This document shows, piece by piece, positions 24,590-36,560 of a stretch of 64,000 nt of DNA. Position numbers and translations under genes: made by a program. Positions within the stretch are counted from its first letter, which is position 1. The number at the start of each line of letters is the position of its first letter. Origin of the DNA: Climacium dendroides (Eukaryota > Streptophyta > Bryopsida > Hypnales > Climaciaceae); assembly GCA_950106755.1 (NCBI GenBank), contig OX467082.1, positions 31,434,001-31,498,000 on the forward strand, read 5' to 3'. The notes beneath the pieces are model-generated. The model was not told where the DNA came from. It ran no database searches and saw nothing but the letters and a program-made list of their open reading frames with translations.

Positions 24590-25372
24590 TACTTTACTTG
24601 TCTAAGATCATGTGGTAAAAATTTTATAGAGTTTGACCATACGGATTGAGAGATATTAGCATTCAAAGTTTATATATTTATTTATTTTGAACACTAGCTT
24701 GGAATTTCAGATGCCTTTGACCACCATTTGTGAAAAAAAATTGCACTATGGACTTTGAATTAAAAAAAATGTGTTGAAGAATTGAGTTGAAAGTCTAGGG
24801 AATTTTTTTTTAAAAACACACTGACTTTCATACTTTAAAAAATTATTGAGTAGAAGTAGGTTCAAGATTGAAAGAAGAACTAAATCATTAATAGCTCTAA
24901 GATGGGATTGAAGCACAATAATCCCAACAGTGAGATTGTTCTAGCAAATAAAAATTTAAGCTTGTCAAAAAATATTTTTTGAAAAATTGTAGAAATTGCA
25001 TTTAGATACAAATCTTATAAGTTATTTTTTCAAAAAGATGCTTAGATTATTCATAACTTTCACATCACTAATTCAAATGAAATGAATAAAGTCTCACATG
25101 TAGAAAAAATATGATCTATAAGAGAAAAGAAACTAAAATTAAAATTTCAAGTTTTTGTGGAGTTATTTTTTTGCCTGCCAAATGAAAATTATGGCCTTTG
25201 TAGTATGACTTTTGCTCCTAAGCATTGATTGAAGTAAAAATCATATTCCCACGAAGCTAATATGTTTTTCTATCTTATAAGAAAGTTTCAAAAAGTTTCA
25301 ATAAAAATTGAGTTCATAGGAACTTGCCCAAAATCCATTTTGTTTCCCAAAGGGACAATGAGCCTTTAGGAG
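24590..25372 (-). mobile_element. Family-A TTAA element, one end intact
   Basis: Reverse-orientation family A with GATGGGATTGAAGCACAATA at about 24902, CAAATGAAATGAATAAAG, and the left-end block CCATTTTGTTTCCCAAAGGG. It ends AGCCTTTAGGAG before TTAA (25373-25376). The opposite terminus is not recognisable. It stands head to head with the next family-A copy across one shared TTAA. Confidence 0.6.
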
Positions 25373-25376
25373 TTAA

Positions 25377-26300
25377 CCCCTAAAGTCCAATTGTCCCTAT
25401 AGAGAACAAAATGGATTTTTGGTAGGCTTGTGTAACCTCAATTTTTGATGTGATTCTTTGAAACTTTTTTTAAGATAGAAAATTAAATTAAATTTACAAT
25501 AATATAATTTTGATTTCAATTGGTCTGTAGGAGCAAAAGTTATGCCACAAGAAGCTCAAAATGAAAGAGAATGGATAGCAAAAAAGTCCACAAAATCTTG
25601 AAATTTTTTAAATTCTCTTTTAATTATAGATTATATTTTGTCTACATGGAAAGCTTTGATTCGTTCCATTTGGATTAGCAATGTGAAAGTTATGGATCCT
25701 CTTGTTTTATTGGCAATTATAGAAACATATTTAGAAAATAACTTATTAGATTTGCATTTGATCTTGATTTTTAAAAATTTTAAGAAAAAAAAAGCTTCAC
25801 AAGGTTAAGTATGTTTGCTAAAACAATCTCACCATTGGAATAAGTGTGTTTCAATTCCATCTTAGAGCCTTTAATGATTTAGTTTTTCCTTCAATCTTGT
25901 GTTAACTTTTACTTTGCATTTTTTTAAAGAATGAAAATAACTTGTGTATTTTGAATTCTTTTCCGAGACTTTCAATTCAAATCTTTAATATGATTTTCTT
26001 AAATCACAATATTTAGTACAGAGATTTTAAGTTAAGAAGATTCAAAGTCAAATAATATAGTCAAGGAACATTATCAAAACCAACTTACTTCATGTTAAGG
26101 GCAAATATCTCACAATCTACTAGGTGAAAAAATTTGGAATTTCTTCTTCATATTTTTATACTAGTTTAGTGCAAGATCCATGTGGCAAGATCTTGTGGTT
26201 ACATATGTAAGAAAAGCAAATTGTAATTTTTTTCACTTTGCAATAGAAATGGTAGTTTGAAATGTATTTTGATGAAATAAAGGCCTTGGAACTTTATGGG
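25377..26300 (+). mobile_element. Family-A TTAA element, complete
   Basis: TTAA (25373-25376) precedes CCCCTAAAGTCCAATTGTCC. The right end GGAACTTTATGGG is followed by TTAA (26301-26304). It is 924 bp. Landmarks are GACAAAATGG-like sequence near 25403, TTTCAATTGGTCTGTAGGAG at 25516, CAATCTCACCATTGGAATAA at 25827, and the right-end AGAAATGGTAGTTT at 26247. No coding capacity, so presumed non-autonomous. Confidence 0.8.
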
Positions 26301-26304
26301 TTAA

Positions 26305-27442
26305 GAACTCAATACTATCAAGATTTAATTCATTTATTGTTGCCAAAATTCTTTTGGAATTCTTACTATTATAGAATTAAAAAAAATCTTAATTCCATGT
26401 AATATAGTACTCTAATTTTAAAACTAAAACTACATGTTAGATTATCATAATTAGCAATACTATATGAAATAAATATTTGTACCATCCCATAGCAGAAGTC
26501 AATTTGTCTTTTTTCCAATGGCATTTTGCAAATTTTTTAAATAATGTTTTTCAAGGAATTCAATTATGATAATGACAATTGTTATTCAAAATTGCTTTAA
26601 ATATTTTATCCTTGTACACTTCAATATTATATTTCTTAGGTCTTAACTTTTGAAATTATAAATGATAACATAGGTTAACACTTATAAAACTACTTCTAAT
26701 TTCAAGATCCTATTGTATTTTTTATCAAAGTTTTCATTACCATTTGGTTTATATTACTTATTTGCCATACCATTTGTAAAAAATGGAAATATTAACATTT
26801 GTTATATTTATATATAAAAAATAATAATATTTCAAGAAAATACTCAACTTTGAGTCAATTAGAGAGCTCATAAATATAAAAATATTAGCATGAAATTCCT
26901 TATTTAAATTCCTTTTTACTTTGAAAACCAATAAAATATGATTCATTTTATAAATATAGTTAAAATAAAAAATATTGGGACACGGATCAACTAAAAGAGT
27001 GAATAAGTGGATTTATCTCTATTATTTTGAATGAAGTAAATTTAATCCCTAAAGTTTAGTCTATGACAATGCTTTTACCAAAAAAACTCTCTTTCTAGTC
27101 TATAGGATGAAAATGAAAATATTTTTTATTTTTTAATTTATTTTTGCATATCTACAATTTTGACAAACACTAGACAATATGAAAAAATTGACAACAAACA
27201 TTGTGAAATTTCAACATTTAAAGTGAAATAAACAATTTTTTTTTTTTTGTGTCATTGCGACATTATTGTACTGGAGTAATAGTTTGAATCCTTTCAACTT
27301 CAAATTTTCATTATTGATGCTAAATCAAGACAATAATGTTTTAAAAAATTGATGTTGAAGATGCTGTAGTCACTTGCAAAACAAGACTAGTTTTGTATTT
27401 TTCACATAAATTTTACATCCAAATAGAGAGAATCAAATCTTA
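26305..27442. other. AT-rich spacer with a possible family-B end
   Basis: No gene is recognised. At 27042-27045 TTAA is followed by TCCCTAAAGTTTAGTCTATG and a CAATGCTTTTACC form. This resembles the reverse family-B right end, but the remaining element cannot be followed. Confidence 0.45.
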
Positions 27443-27446
27443 TTAA

Positions 27447-28626
27447 CCCCTAATAGACCAAATGGTGTTTTTTAGCAACATAGCAATTTTGGGTAGCTCA
27501 CTACAAATGGAATTTTTTTTTTCATTGAAATTTTCACACAACATGTGCCTAAGGAGTAGCTTTAAGGCCCAACAATTTTCATAACTTATGACTACATGGT
27601 TAAAAAGTTCTTGTATGATATGTAATTTTCAACATTTGGCAAGCAGTCCAGGCAGCAAAAAAACTTCTTTAAAAATCACTTTAAAAAAAAAAAAAATTGA
27701 AATTGGTCTCTAGATTTATATATAGGTGAAAATCTTTGAATCATTCCATTTTGATTAATGAGATGAAAGCTTGGATGAAAAAGTTATGAGGAATTTTAGT
27801 TGTGGGTAGTTTGCAGGTAGTTATGGAATCTATACTCTAAAATAAACTTTGAAATCCTTTATTTAACTCAATTTTCAATATTTTTGGAAATAAAATAAAA
27901 TTAGATATAGATGGCTTATTACAACATTACAACCATTGGGATTGGCATTTTTCAATTCCATAAATAAATTATTAACAATTTAGTATTTTGAATCATTTTC
28001 TACTTTCTATTTTCTATTTTTTCCTATATATTTTACAATTCCAAATGATTTGAAAATTTTCAAGCATGTAGCTAACTTGCCTTGAAGAATGAATTCAGAG
28101 AGTAACTACCATTTGGACATTTTTTCATAATGATTTGACTTTGTGAAGTGCAGCTGCCCGATTTTTTGCAAGGACAAAAAAAGGATTTTTGTTACTTTAA
28201 CCCTTTAGTGTCTAAGAAGCCCAAATTGGGTCTCATGTTTTTTTTAGCAACTTTAGAGATTTGATATGGGGATTTTTATTTATTTAAATAATTATTTATT
28301 TAAACCAATGAATGCAATGTTCTTCACTCAAGATAATTATATAATAAAATTTTCCATTTAGATTATGCTTTCTACAAAACATTCAATCAAAGTCCACTAC
28401 TTGAAATAGTGAATTCTTAGTACGTAAAGGGTTAAATGCTCATATCTTGGAATCTACATAGTGAAAATTTCTGAAATTTTTTCCATCTCTTCTCAAACCA
28501 AAGTAATATAAGATCCTAGAGTTAGATGCGTCCAAAAATGTTTTTTTTTCAAAAATTTGGTACTTGTACTAGAAATGGCAATTTGGGAGCATTTTTGGTA
28601 AAAACATAGTCAAAACCCTTTAGGGG
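27447..28626 (+). mobile_element. Family-B TTAA element carrying a nested insertion
   Basis: TTAA (27443-27446) precedes CCCCTAATAGACCAAATGG. The right end ACCCTTTAGGGG is followed by TTAA (28627-28630). Total length is 1180 bp. Without the nested element at 28201-28431 and its duplicated TTAA, the copy is 945 bp, the usual family-B size. Landmarks are AGCAACATAGCAATTTTGGG, TCACTACAAATGG, ATTGGGATTGGCATTTTTCA at about 27936, and GAGCATTTTTGGTAAAAACA. Confidence 0.85.
28201..28431. mobile_element. 231-bp nested TTAA element with CCCTTTA ends
   Basis: The left end is CCCTTTAGTGTCTAAGAAG. The right end on the other strand is CCCTTTACGTACTAAGAATT. TTAA flanks both sides (28197-28200 and 28432-28435). 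It interrupts a family-B copy, and sister copies such as 42321-43248 (around 43041) run through this position without a break. Removing the element and one TTAA restores the family-B sequence. This is direct support for a TTAA target duplication. The interior has no coding capacity. Confidence 0.85.
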
Positions 28627-28630
28627 TTAA

Positions 28631-30407
28631 TGAAGAAATCAATATCTTATGTGAAAACTAAATCTTCAAGAAATTTATTTCAAGTTTTCAAGTTTTAATT
28701 TTGAGCTTGGGCTTGAGTGCTTTTGCTTTTCGCAACACAAGTTTTGGTAGCCAACATCAATTAAACTTTAAATAATGTTTGCCAAATGCTAATTTATTTT
28801 TATATCTTGAAAAAAGTTTTCAGAAATTTACACCAAAAAGTAAGGTCATAAGAACTCATCCAAACTTTTGTCTATTTTTGTAAGAAATTTTGGTCCTTTG
28901 GGAGTTAATTGCAATGCTTAATTTCTAAACATTCAGTATTCAATAAATAGATAGCTTGGATTTCATAAGGAGGATGGTGAATAAGATAAAATGTCTATGA
29001 AGATATGAACATGATGTAAGCATACTATCAAGTTTTTTTATAATTGATACTTTAGTTTGTTTCAATATGGGTGTTTGTATTTGTATGTTATTTTCAATGA
29101 AAATATCATGTCTTTTATGTCAAATAAATAAATAAAGTTTAATGACAAAAGTAGAATACAAGTAGAATATCTAGGATAACTTCATTTCAACTTATAATGA
29201 GAATATTTGTCAAATAGATTAACTATTTGGGGTGAGTCCAAAAAGAATTAAAAATCTTAGATCATGTTCAAGTGAATTTCATTTTATCTAATTAAAGCTT
29301 AAAAAAATATCAAAATATTTTTTATAAAGAAAATATATTTGTCGAACCTTAGTCCCCTCTTTCTCTCTATTAACCTACTTTACTTAATTTTCAACTTGAA
29401 GCAAGTCAAAAAAGAGATAATGGCCTTCTTTCTTTGCCTCTTATAGCTTTGTATGGAAGAAAGTTGTACTGAACATAGAGTTAATATGAAGTCGTTCATT
29501 GATAGGGTTAATCTACAAAATCTAATCAAAAGCTTGTAGTTCATTCCATGCTCTTACATCTATTCTACATAATTTTTATGTCTTGATAATATCACTAACT
29601 ACAATTTCTACTCTACTTATTTATTTAAATTAGAGACAAAGACTATTTAAAAACATTTTTCATGGAAGATAAATTAGTAACTTATAAGCTAAACCTTTTT
29701 CCTCACTATTGGAGTTAGAAATGAAGTTGGTGGTAGAGGTAGGGGTATGTATTTAGCCATTAGTTGTAACTTGGTATGCATAGACCAAGGATTGAAGTGA
29801 TTCACTAAAAGATTTAGATGATAAACTGAATCAATCAATGGTCTTCTTGTGGTCATTTTTTTTATTGGTCTAAGGTAGAAACACCAATTGTCAACCACAT
29901 ACAGTACCCAGCCTGTAGTACGCCATTTCCAACCTTGGGTTGGAATTCAAGCTTGGAATGTGTTTTTTTGGTCCTTTACAAGGTTGGGACTAGAAAGGTT
30001 ATGATTCATATCCCAAAGTAGTGAGCAAGAAAGTAGGAAGTAGTGAACAAAAAATTAGTTCTTGAACGATCAGAATTGGAAGACTCTAGACATTGGCCAT
30101 AGATCAAGACTATATTTTTTGCCTCCCCAGATTCACAACAATTTCAATTTTGGGAATAAAATTCTGAAAATTTTGCTATTCCCATGTTTCCTAACTTCCT
30201 ACATGTAAAAAATTCCCACCACCCTATACTCCTCACCATCTACTCTAAAATTGCTTAAATGATCGATTACTAATGCTTCTACCTTACTAGCTACTCAAAT
30301 CATGTTTCCATTGGCAAGAAAAATTTTGAACATATATATTGTGGTACTTTTACTTGAGTTTAGACTTATGTTTCTTAAGATAAAAACATTCAATCCCGAC
30401 CCTAAAC
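28631..30407. other. AT-rich DNA, no gene seen
   Basis: No credible reading frame, RNA gene or element end was recognised. Short frames on both strands lack domains. Confidence 0.5.
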
Positions 30408-30486
30408 CCAATTCTGTCATGATGTACCGACAAAGTACATTTTTACTACAAAAATGTTCACCCTTGGTACATCGTGACGGAATTGG
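30408..30486. mobile_element. 79-bp mini inverted-repeat element
   Basis: The left 21 bp begin CCAATTCTGTCATGATGTAC. The right end on the other strand begins CCAATTCCGTCACGATGTAC, differing at two positions. The centre contains CTACAAAAATGTTCACCC. A second copy of the same length lies at 46087-46165 in the opposite orientation. A conserved block ending in a TTTTACCTT(T)AA form follows both copies, so the full element may be larger than the 79 bp core. Confidence 0.65.
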
Positions 30487-30519
30487 ATATAAGAACAACA
30501 TTGGGTGCTTTTACCTTAA

Positions 30520-31093
30520 CCTCTAAAGCCCCAAGGCATATTTCAAGAAAAAAATTGTAAAAACTGCTACTTTTTAGGGTAGTGAGAAAAAATAAAAAAT
30601 AAAAGTTCTTTTTCAAAATTCAATAGTACAAATTTGTACTAAACTACTATGGGAATGTGTGGGATTTTTTTTAGAAACTTTGACCACATGATTGAAAGAT
30701 TATAATGTTTGAAGTTAGCAAAAGTTTTTTCTTTGACCCTACCTGATAGGGCCAACAACCTTTAACTCCTCCCAAAGTGAGATTTTTACACTATTCATGG
30801 TTAGTTCTTTTGACATTTGCTTCTTATATCATGTAATTTACATATGTGCCAAATTTTAAAAGTAAAGGAGGAGTTTTGCAAAGTTTTCAAAAGTTGCCCG
30901 AGCTGCCAGAAAAGTTCAAGGCAGCATAACTTTTGATCTGGGCACCCAATTGGAAAAAAAAAATCAAATTCCCACTAAAGGATACATGTTCACACCTTGT
31001 GTCAAAATTTCGTGAACATTTGACCAAATTGACTTCATAAGAACCTACCCGGATTTTCAATTGTCCATTCAATGGACAATTGTCCTTTAGGGG
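30520..31093 (-). mobile_element. Family-D TTAA element
   Basis: TTAA (30516-30519) precedes CCTCTAAAGCCCCAAGG. The other end is GTCCTTTAGGGG followed by CTAA. It is 574 bp. The interior matches the family-D copy at 22259-22800 in reverse: AGTACAAATTTGTACTAAAC, CACCCAATTGG, GGATACATGTTCACACCTTG. A short palindrome AATTGTCCATTCAATGGACA lies next to the right end. Confidence 0.65.
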
Positions 31094-31445
31094 CTAAATG
31101 CTTTATGGACATGAACGGATGGTATCAACATTTTATTTTATTAAATAAAACAAAATTGACCACAAAATTGTAACACTTATAGAATCAATTGATATCCAAA
31201 CATTGGGAAAAAAAATACTACTTATACCTTGTACACCCTGCTTCAATATTTCAAAATCTTGACTAGTCCCACCCTGGTTTTGCAAAAGGGATTAAGGTAA
31301 ACTAGCCCATGAGAAGCCAACTGCCTAATACAATCACCTAGAACCCCTCCCCATGAGAGTCTTACATCAACCCATGGCAACTTTTTTCTAACAAATGGAA
31401 TATAGACTGCATCAGCCCTTTTAAATTTAGCATTGTAGTGCTAGT

Positions 31446-32126
31446 TTGCACCACAAATTTCCACCTGGAAAAATGCCAATACAATTTTTTTTAAAAAGGG
31501 TCCTTTTTGCCATTGCGGCTGCTAGATGGGACGGGAAGCGTCCAGGGTGGCACCCATCCCGTCATCCACGTATGGCTGTGTCGCCAGCGGGATTAGGATT
31601 GGGCGCCCTACACTGCGGCATTATCGCCCACTCCCCCACCTTCTCTCCCAATTTACGTTCTCAGATTTGTTGTTGTCGCTATTGATTCTCCCTCCCAGCA
31701 ACGTTCTTCGCCAGTCGCTGCACCGTCGGGTTCACTTACTTTGCCATGTACTGCGCCGGCCATGCTTTGAATTTCACCAATTGTCGGCAAGACCGGTGCT
31801 TCAATGTGTTACTTATGCGAGTGGGGTTCGTAGCAACGTAGCGCAGGGAAGATTCTCCACTTCTCTTGTCATGATTTGCATGTGTTTACTGAATTCCATT
31901 GCTTTCGCTGAAGAATTTATAGCAATGGAGGTGCGCCTTGGAAGACACCACCGCTACATTGTTGTTGAGAATGACGGAGATCCGAGGGTGTTGCGTGTAG
32001 ATTTGAGGGAGAGTTCTTCTCGTTTTGTGTTGCACTTGCACATTTCCGTTTGGCTTTTTTTATCTGCATTTTGCTCTTGCGCTCAAACTTTTCTGCACGT
32101 TGCGGGATCACTAACAAGCTTGGGAA
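31446..32126 (+). other. GC-richer 5' flank of the hAT-type pseudogene
   Basis: Composition shifts sharply to higher GC near 31500. An open frame starting at 31526 runs through to 32731 but shows no known domain in this part. It is probably leader, upstream sequence or the decayed N-terminal region of the transposase unit. No terminal inverted repeat of a hAT element was identified on this side. Confidence 0.4.
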
Positions 32127-34988
32127 ATGGGTTCGGGAACCGAGGATTCTACAGAGGACGCATTGACGAAGGCAAAGCGAGCTGCTTCCCTCGTGCGGGC
32201 AGCCAAGAAGAAATTTATGAAGCGGCGGCAGAGGTGCTTGCATTGGCTTGGAAGGCAGAGATGAAGCGGAAAGGAAAGGTAATTGAAAAACGGAGAGTGG
32301 AAACGGCTAAGAAGACCATGCGAGCATACTTCGAGTCCAGCCGAGGTGCTTGCGGGGAACAACCTTTGTCCCTCATTCTTGATGGTGTGCTTCCGAAGGT
32401 GCCAGGAGTAGAGCCGAATTCGGGAGACGAATATCCAAGTCCTGATTCAAGTGGCCAATTGCGGTCCTTGGCAACAAGCAAGTCATTGTCTGTTAGCACT
32501 GATGTCTTACCTAGCTCTTCCTCTAGCTCTAGATACACAAGGATTTTGAGTTCCAAGTCTCCGTTGATTCAAATATTGTATGAGTCTGAGAATTGTGACA
32601 ATGGCACATTGCGTGAAGTCTATGATGATTCGGAGGGTTTAAGCGGCGACTCGGGTTTTCAGTCTCCTCTTCCGAAGAGAGGTACTACAAGTCGGAGCAA
32701 GTCAAAAAGTAGCAAGTCCAAGGCAGTATGATCGACACCGAAAGTTTCAAACCCTTTGGGCGGCGAAACTACCGTGGGCGGAGGGCATCATGGCGGAAGA
32801 CGGCATCTTGCAAATGGTAAAATGCAAAATTTGTACTGCTTTCGAAAGGAAGCCTTGCATCATGGCAGCGAAATCAGACACTCTAATTAAACACGACGGG
32901 AAACGAGTAGCGAAGAAGGATCTTCCGCAATTCAACGTGAAGAAGGGGGAGAGTTACGTTGCCACTCAGTACAGGCACCGAAAAAACTTGCGCCTGTATG
33001 CAGCTCGGCCAACACCAACTGTACTACATGCTACCAAAGTAGATGAAGTAACTGCTGTAGATAATAGCAGTTGGTTGTCGGTCCATGTTTACATAGTTCA
33101 GGATTGGGTGAGGGTACCGCTCCTAGTGTCTTTGCAACGTGTAGAGTGCTCACCCAACGTTGAAAATTTGACGAAGATGATCATGGAGGCTATCGCTAGT
33201 GGCGGTGGCTTGGATACTAAAGGTATTGCTAAGAAGCTACTAAGATTTAGTGTGGACGGAGCTTCGATACTTCAGGGCAACTGTTCGGGAGTGACGTTGC
33301 AGATAAAAGAAAAGTATGCACCGTTCATGATTGACACTCATTGTGTTGCACATCGCTGTAACTTGGCCTTCAAGGCTCTCTCCGAACTTGGCATTTTCGG
33401 ATCCATTGAAAAATTGTTGTCTGTCACGTACGCCTATTTTTGTAAAAGCCTGAAGAGGTTGGAGGAATTCAAGCAATTGGCAGAGCTCACCAAGACAAAG
33501 GGCCTAAAGCTCTTGAAAAATGTGAAAAAACCGTTGGGTGAGCTTAATCGAGCTTTTGCGGAAACTACTCTTTGAATATCGAACGCTCATTTATAAAATG
33601 ACCGCTGACCTGAATGAGAACCTGAAAGTTGAGGTGAGCGTGGTACCTTTTTTTGGTGCATGTGTTCCTTCATTTATCGTAAACCCATTTCATGTTATAA
33701 TTTCTTTAATCTTAAATCATTCATGAGGTAGCTTACAATTCCATTTTTTTTGGTTGCGGCTTCTCTGCCACAACAAGTCTAGCATACAACATGCACGTTA
33801 AATTAGTCCAGAATTTGTTTCACTTGCTGCAGTAGTAGCATGTTTGATTTTGCTAATCCATTCTTTTTCCATGCAGGCTTGCCTTGTCCTCCTACTTGAC
33901 CCGTACACCGTGCTAGGCATGTGTGCCTTGCTGCTGCTGCTGGAGGCCATCGATACATCGGTGGTCTTCTTGTAGAAAAGAGATGTTTATATTTGCGATT
34001 TCATTGCGGCTGTGAAAGTATGTCAAGGGTCTCTATATCGAATGTACGAGGACACAACGATAGCATTCTCCTCCGATGAATTCTCGAGTTTCAACAATCT
34101 ACTTGATTGTTCCCACAAACAAATCCACATCAAGTGGTTATGCGACTTGAATAATGACTCCGCGATTCTCTCTTTTGTCTGTCATGGTGAATAAATTCAT
34201 GCTGAACACAAAGGGAAGCCAGTGGATCGTGATTTGTGGGCGTCGTTGATCTCTCAAGTGAAGACTGAATGTACGGGTAAGCAAAATCAAACATGATTGC
34301 TCTCACATTTACTGAACCTTTCTTTTCATGTTCGTTTCATTACCGTCCTATTCTAACTATAGTTGTTACTTACTGTATTGTAGCTGCAGCGAAGACGTTG
34401 GTGCAAGAATTGGACGACCGGTTCCCTTCTCATCATGTCCTCAATGCTTTTGGGATCTTGTATCCTCAGTATTGGCTGCAAGCTTCAGCCGAGGAGAAGT
34501 TTGACTCACATCTTCGCGTTCTAATGGACGCTTATGGCTATGGTAAAATTTTAGGAGAGAAGGAACAAAAGTTGCTGATCCAACCATTGATCAACCGGAA
34601 CACACTCATGTCACAGCAGGGCCTTTTTAAGACTTGTATGAAGTCAAATTCACGAACTGCAATGCTCCCCCCTTTTGATGTCAATCCATTGACAAAAATA
34701 TGGAAGGTGCTGGACAACAACAACAACTTGACCAAGAACTTTGGAGAATTCCTAAAGTTGGCCGAAATGGCTTTGGTCCACGCGATTGGCTCGGTGGAAG
34801 ACGAGTGGCTCTTCTCTAGTGTCGGTTTTTTGAAATCAAAACTCCGAAATAGTCTCGATGAACACATCCAAGTTGTGGTTGGTATGTACTCGCAGAGGAT
34901 CTACAACCTCGAAAACTTCCCTTATCAAAGAGTTTTTGACGAGTGGTTTGTTACAAGGGGGAGAGGGAGATATTTGGCAAGCTCGTAG
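32127..34988 (+). pseudogene. Decayed hAT-superfamily transposase gene
   Basis: From 32712 a BED/TTF-like zinc-finger region reads through LPWAEGIMAEDGIL and VKCKICTAFERK. It is followed by a transposase core with SVDGASILQG (second catalytic Asp region) and CVAHRCNLA, a CxxH-type motif of this family. The C-terminal hAT dimerisation region is at about 34790-34930 (VEDEWLFSS, LKSKLRNSLDE). Two introns are recognisable: 33634-33876 (GAG then GTGAGC, ATGCAG acceptor, phase 0) and 34277-34383 (GTAAGC donor, TTGTAG acceptor, phase 1). The frame breaks at about 32720 and again between 33540 and 33633. In-frame stops lie at 33973 (TAG) and 34192 (TAA). A likely N-terminal part (32127-32710, lysine-rich, then Ser-rich) also needs a frame change near 32240. 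The gene is therefore inactive as read. It could be a former transposon or a once-domesticated relative; intron retention fits either. Confidence 0.8.
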
Positions 34989-35790
34989 GTAGGCAGGTTG
35001 CAGCTTTTTTGTGAACGATGTAATTCCAGGTAGAAGAGTATGCGGCAGCTATAGTCATCAAGTTTAGCATTATGGTATGTAGCTTTTTCTCCTCATTCCT
35101 GCGGCCAAGTAGTTGCATGCAGTTCATGCAATGTGTTTCCATTGGTATGTGTAGCAGGAGGTTTCTTTCCATGTTATTCCATGATCTTTTAAATCAACGC
35201 CTCCAAGCTTGTGTTTTAGGGCTACATAACTTCTTGTATCAAAAGTTGCGTTTCATTTCCTCCATTGCTATGTTGCCTCTTGATCTTCAGAGCAAGTCAG
35301 TGCATTTTGAATTACCTTCATTCACTAGTCTTACTAGCCTTAGGATGTGGTTAGCCTTGTGTGATTATTTTCTATATTTCGTATTTAGGCAAGTTGTGAA
35401 TAGCTTACCTTCACTCAGTTCCGTATGTGGTAGACTGGTACCTAATTCACATTAGGTTTTTTTGTTATGAATGTAATCTTCATAAGTTGTGTATGATATT
35501 CCTGGATTGCTCTACTGACTTTAGCATCGGAGTGGGATAGGGTGGTTGCAGGCCACGTGGAGATTGGAACAAGTAGAATTTTCACTTCTCTTCACCCCAA
35601 ATTTTTGTTCTTAATATTCCTTCCAATGACTTACTTTGGCATCGAAGGGGATTTGGGGTGGGTGCAGGTCCGCATTTCCATTCATGGTGTTGTGTGTAGG
35701 TAGCAAATGCAAATTTTCAGAATACATTTCCGATTTTTCTACCACTTTCACTTTAAACAAGCATTTTCCAGCAAAGCCTTCTCACGGAGT
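34989..35790. other. 3' flank of the hAT-type pseudogene
   Basis: Intermediate GC content. Short frames have no known domains. Two similar phrases (TTTAGCATCGGAGTGGGATAGGGTGG at 35520 and TTTGGCATCGAAGGGGATTTGGGGTGG at 35635) are spaced about 115 bp and suggest a weak, diverged duplication. Confidence 0.4.
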
Positions 35791-35961
35791 TCGCCAACTG
35801 CCATCTACCCAAACACTATCATATCGCCAAAAATGCATCTCAAAATTAAATAAAATCGCCAACCAACACTTAAAAGAAAAAAATATATCGCCAAACCCAT
35901 CACCACAGAACTTGTGGATCATCGCCAAAAAAGAACTCCACAATTTGTTCACAAATCGCCT
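35791..35961 (+). repeat. Six regularly spaced TCGCC(AA) motifs
   Basis: TCGCC occurs at 35791, 35824, 35856, 35888, 35922 and 35956. Spacings are 33, 32, 32, 34 and 34 bp. The first five read TCGCCAA. Sequence between them is not conserved, so this is an array of short motifs near three helical turns apart, not a simple tandem repeat. All are in the same orientation. They lie about 800 bp after the hAT-type pseudogene. Subterminal transposase-binding repeats are known in hAT elements, so that is one reading, unproven. Confidence 0.7.
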
Positions 35962-35998
35962 CTCCTCTAATCCAGCCCAGGGAAATATTGCCTTTTAA

Positions 35999-36249
35999 GG
36001 CCATATTCGTTATATTGAGACTTTTGGTAGTCTCATTTTTATCGTCGACTCGAAGATAAATCATAATAACTGTTCAATTTTAAGACTATTTGGTAAGTTG
36101 AGATTTCAATGTATTAATATATATAAAAACCTTTGATTTTCCAAAGGTTGCAGGCTCATCTTATCCTCGACTCAAGGATAAATCAATATAACTGTTTTAG
36201 GGTTGTAGTCTCAAAATGTGCAGATTGTCTCAATTTAATGAATAAGGCC
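35999..36249. mobile_element. 251-bp MITE with GGCC(A/T)TATTC ends
   Basis: The left end reads GGCCATATTCGTTATATTGA and continues GAC. The right end on the other strand reads GGCCTTATTCATTAAATTGA and continues GAC. The interior is also partly palindromic: ATCGTCGACTCGAAGATAAA versus ATCCTCGACTCAAGGATAAA occur as a direct duplication. GGCC-type starts are common in plant Tourist (PIF/Harbinger) MITEs, but no exact TTA/TAA duplication is visible, so the superfamily is tentative. Confidence 0.65.
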
Positions 36250-36560
36250 ATTTTTCACCAATATTAAAAAATAAAAAATAAAAAGAGTGGATTGCATTAG
36301 GGTGATTTGTTGCCATATCAATGCTTTGGGAGATGGTCATGAAGTTATTAATGATTGTCATAAGATACTTACACCTTTCTAGTGTAAACTTGTCATAAAA
36401 ATTATTTTTTATTCCTTCTCTTGTAAGTCTAGATTGAGTCCATTATGGACTATATTAGGCATGCTCATGTTGATTATGGGCACATGACTGCTCTGAATTA
36501 GTATTATTTCTAATGGTTATCACCTAGTCTATGGGTTGTTATGTAACTTTGCTTTACTAA

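Noticed and set aside
31526..32731. A 401-codon intact gene upstream of the hAT core
   Set aside because: No recognisable domain in its first half, and the hAT zinc-finger frame continues upstream of 32790 in a different frame through this frame's stop, so it is better read as part of a frame-broken pseudogene.
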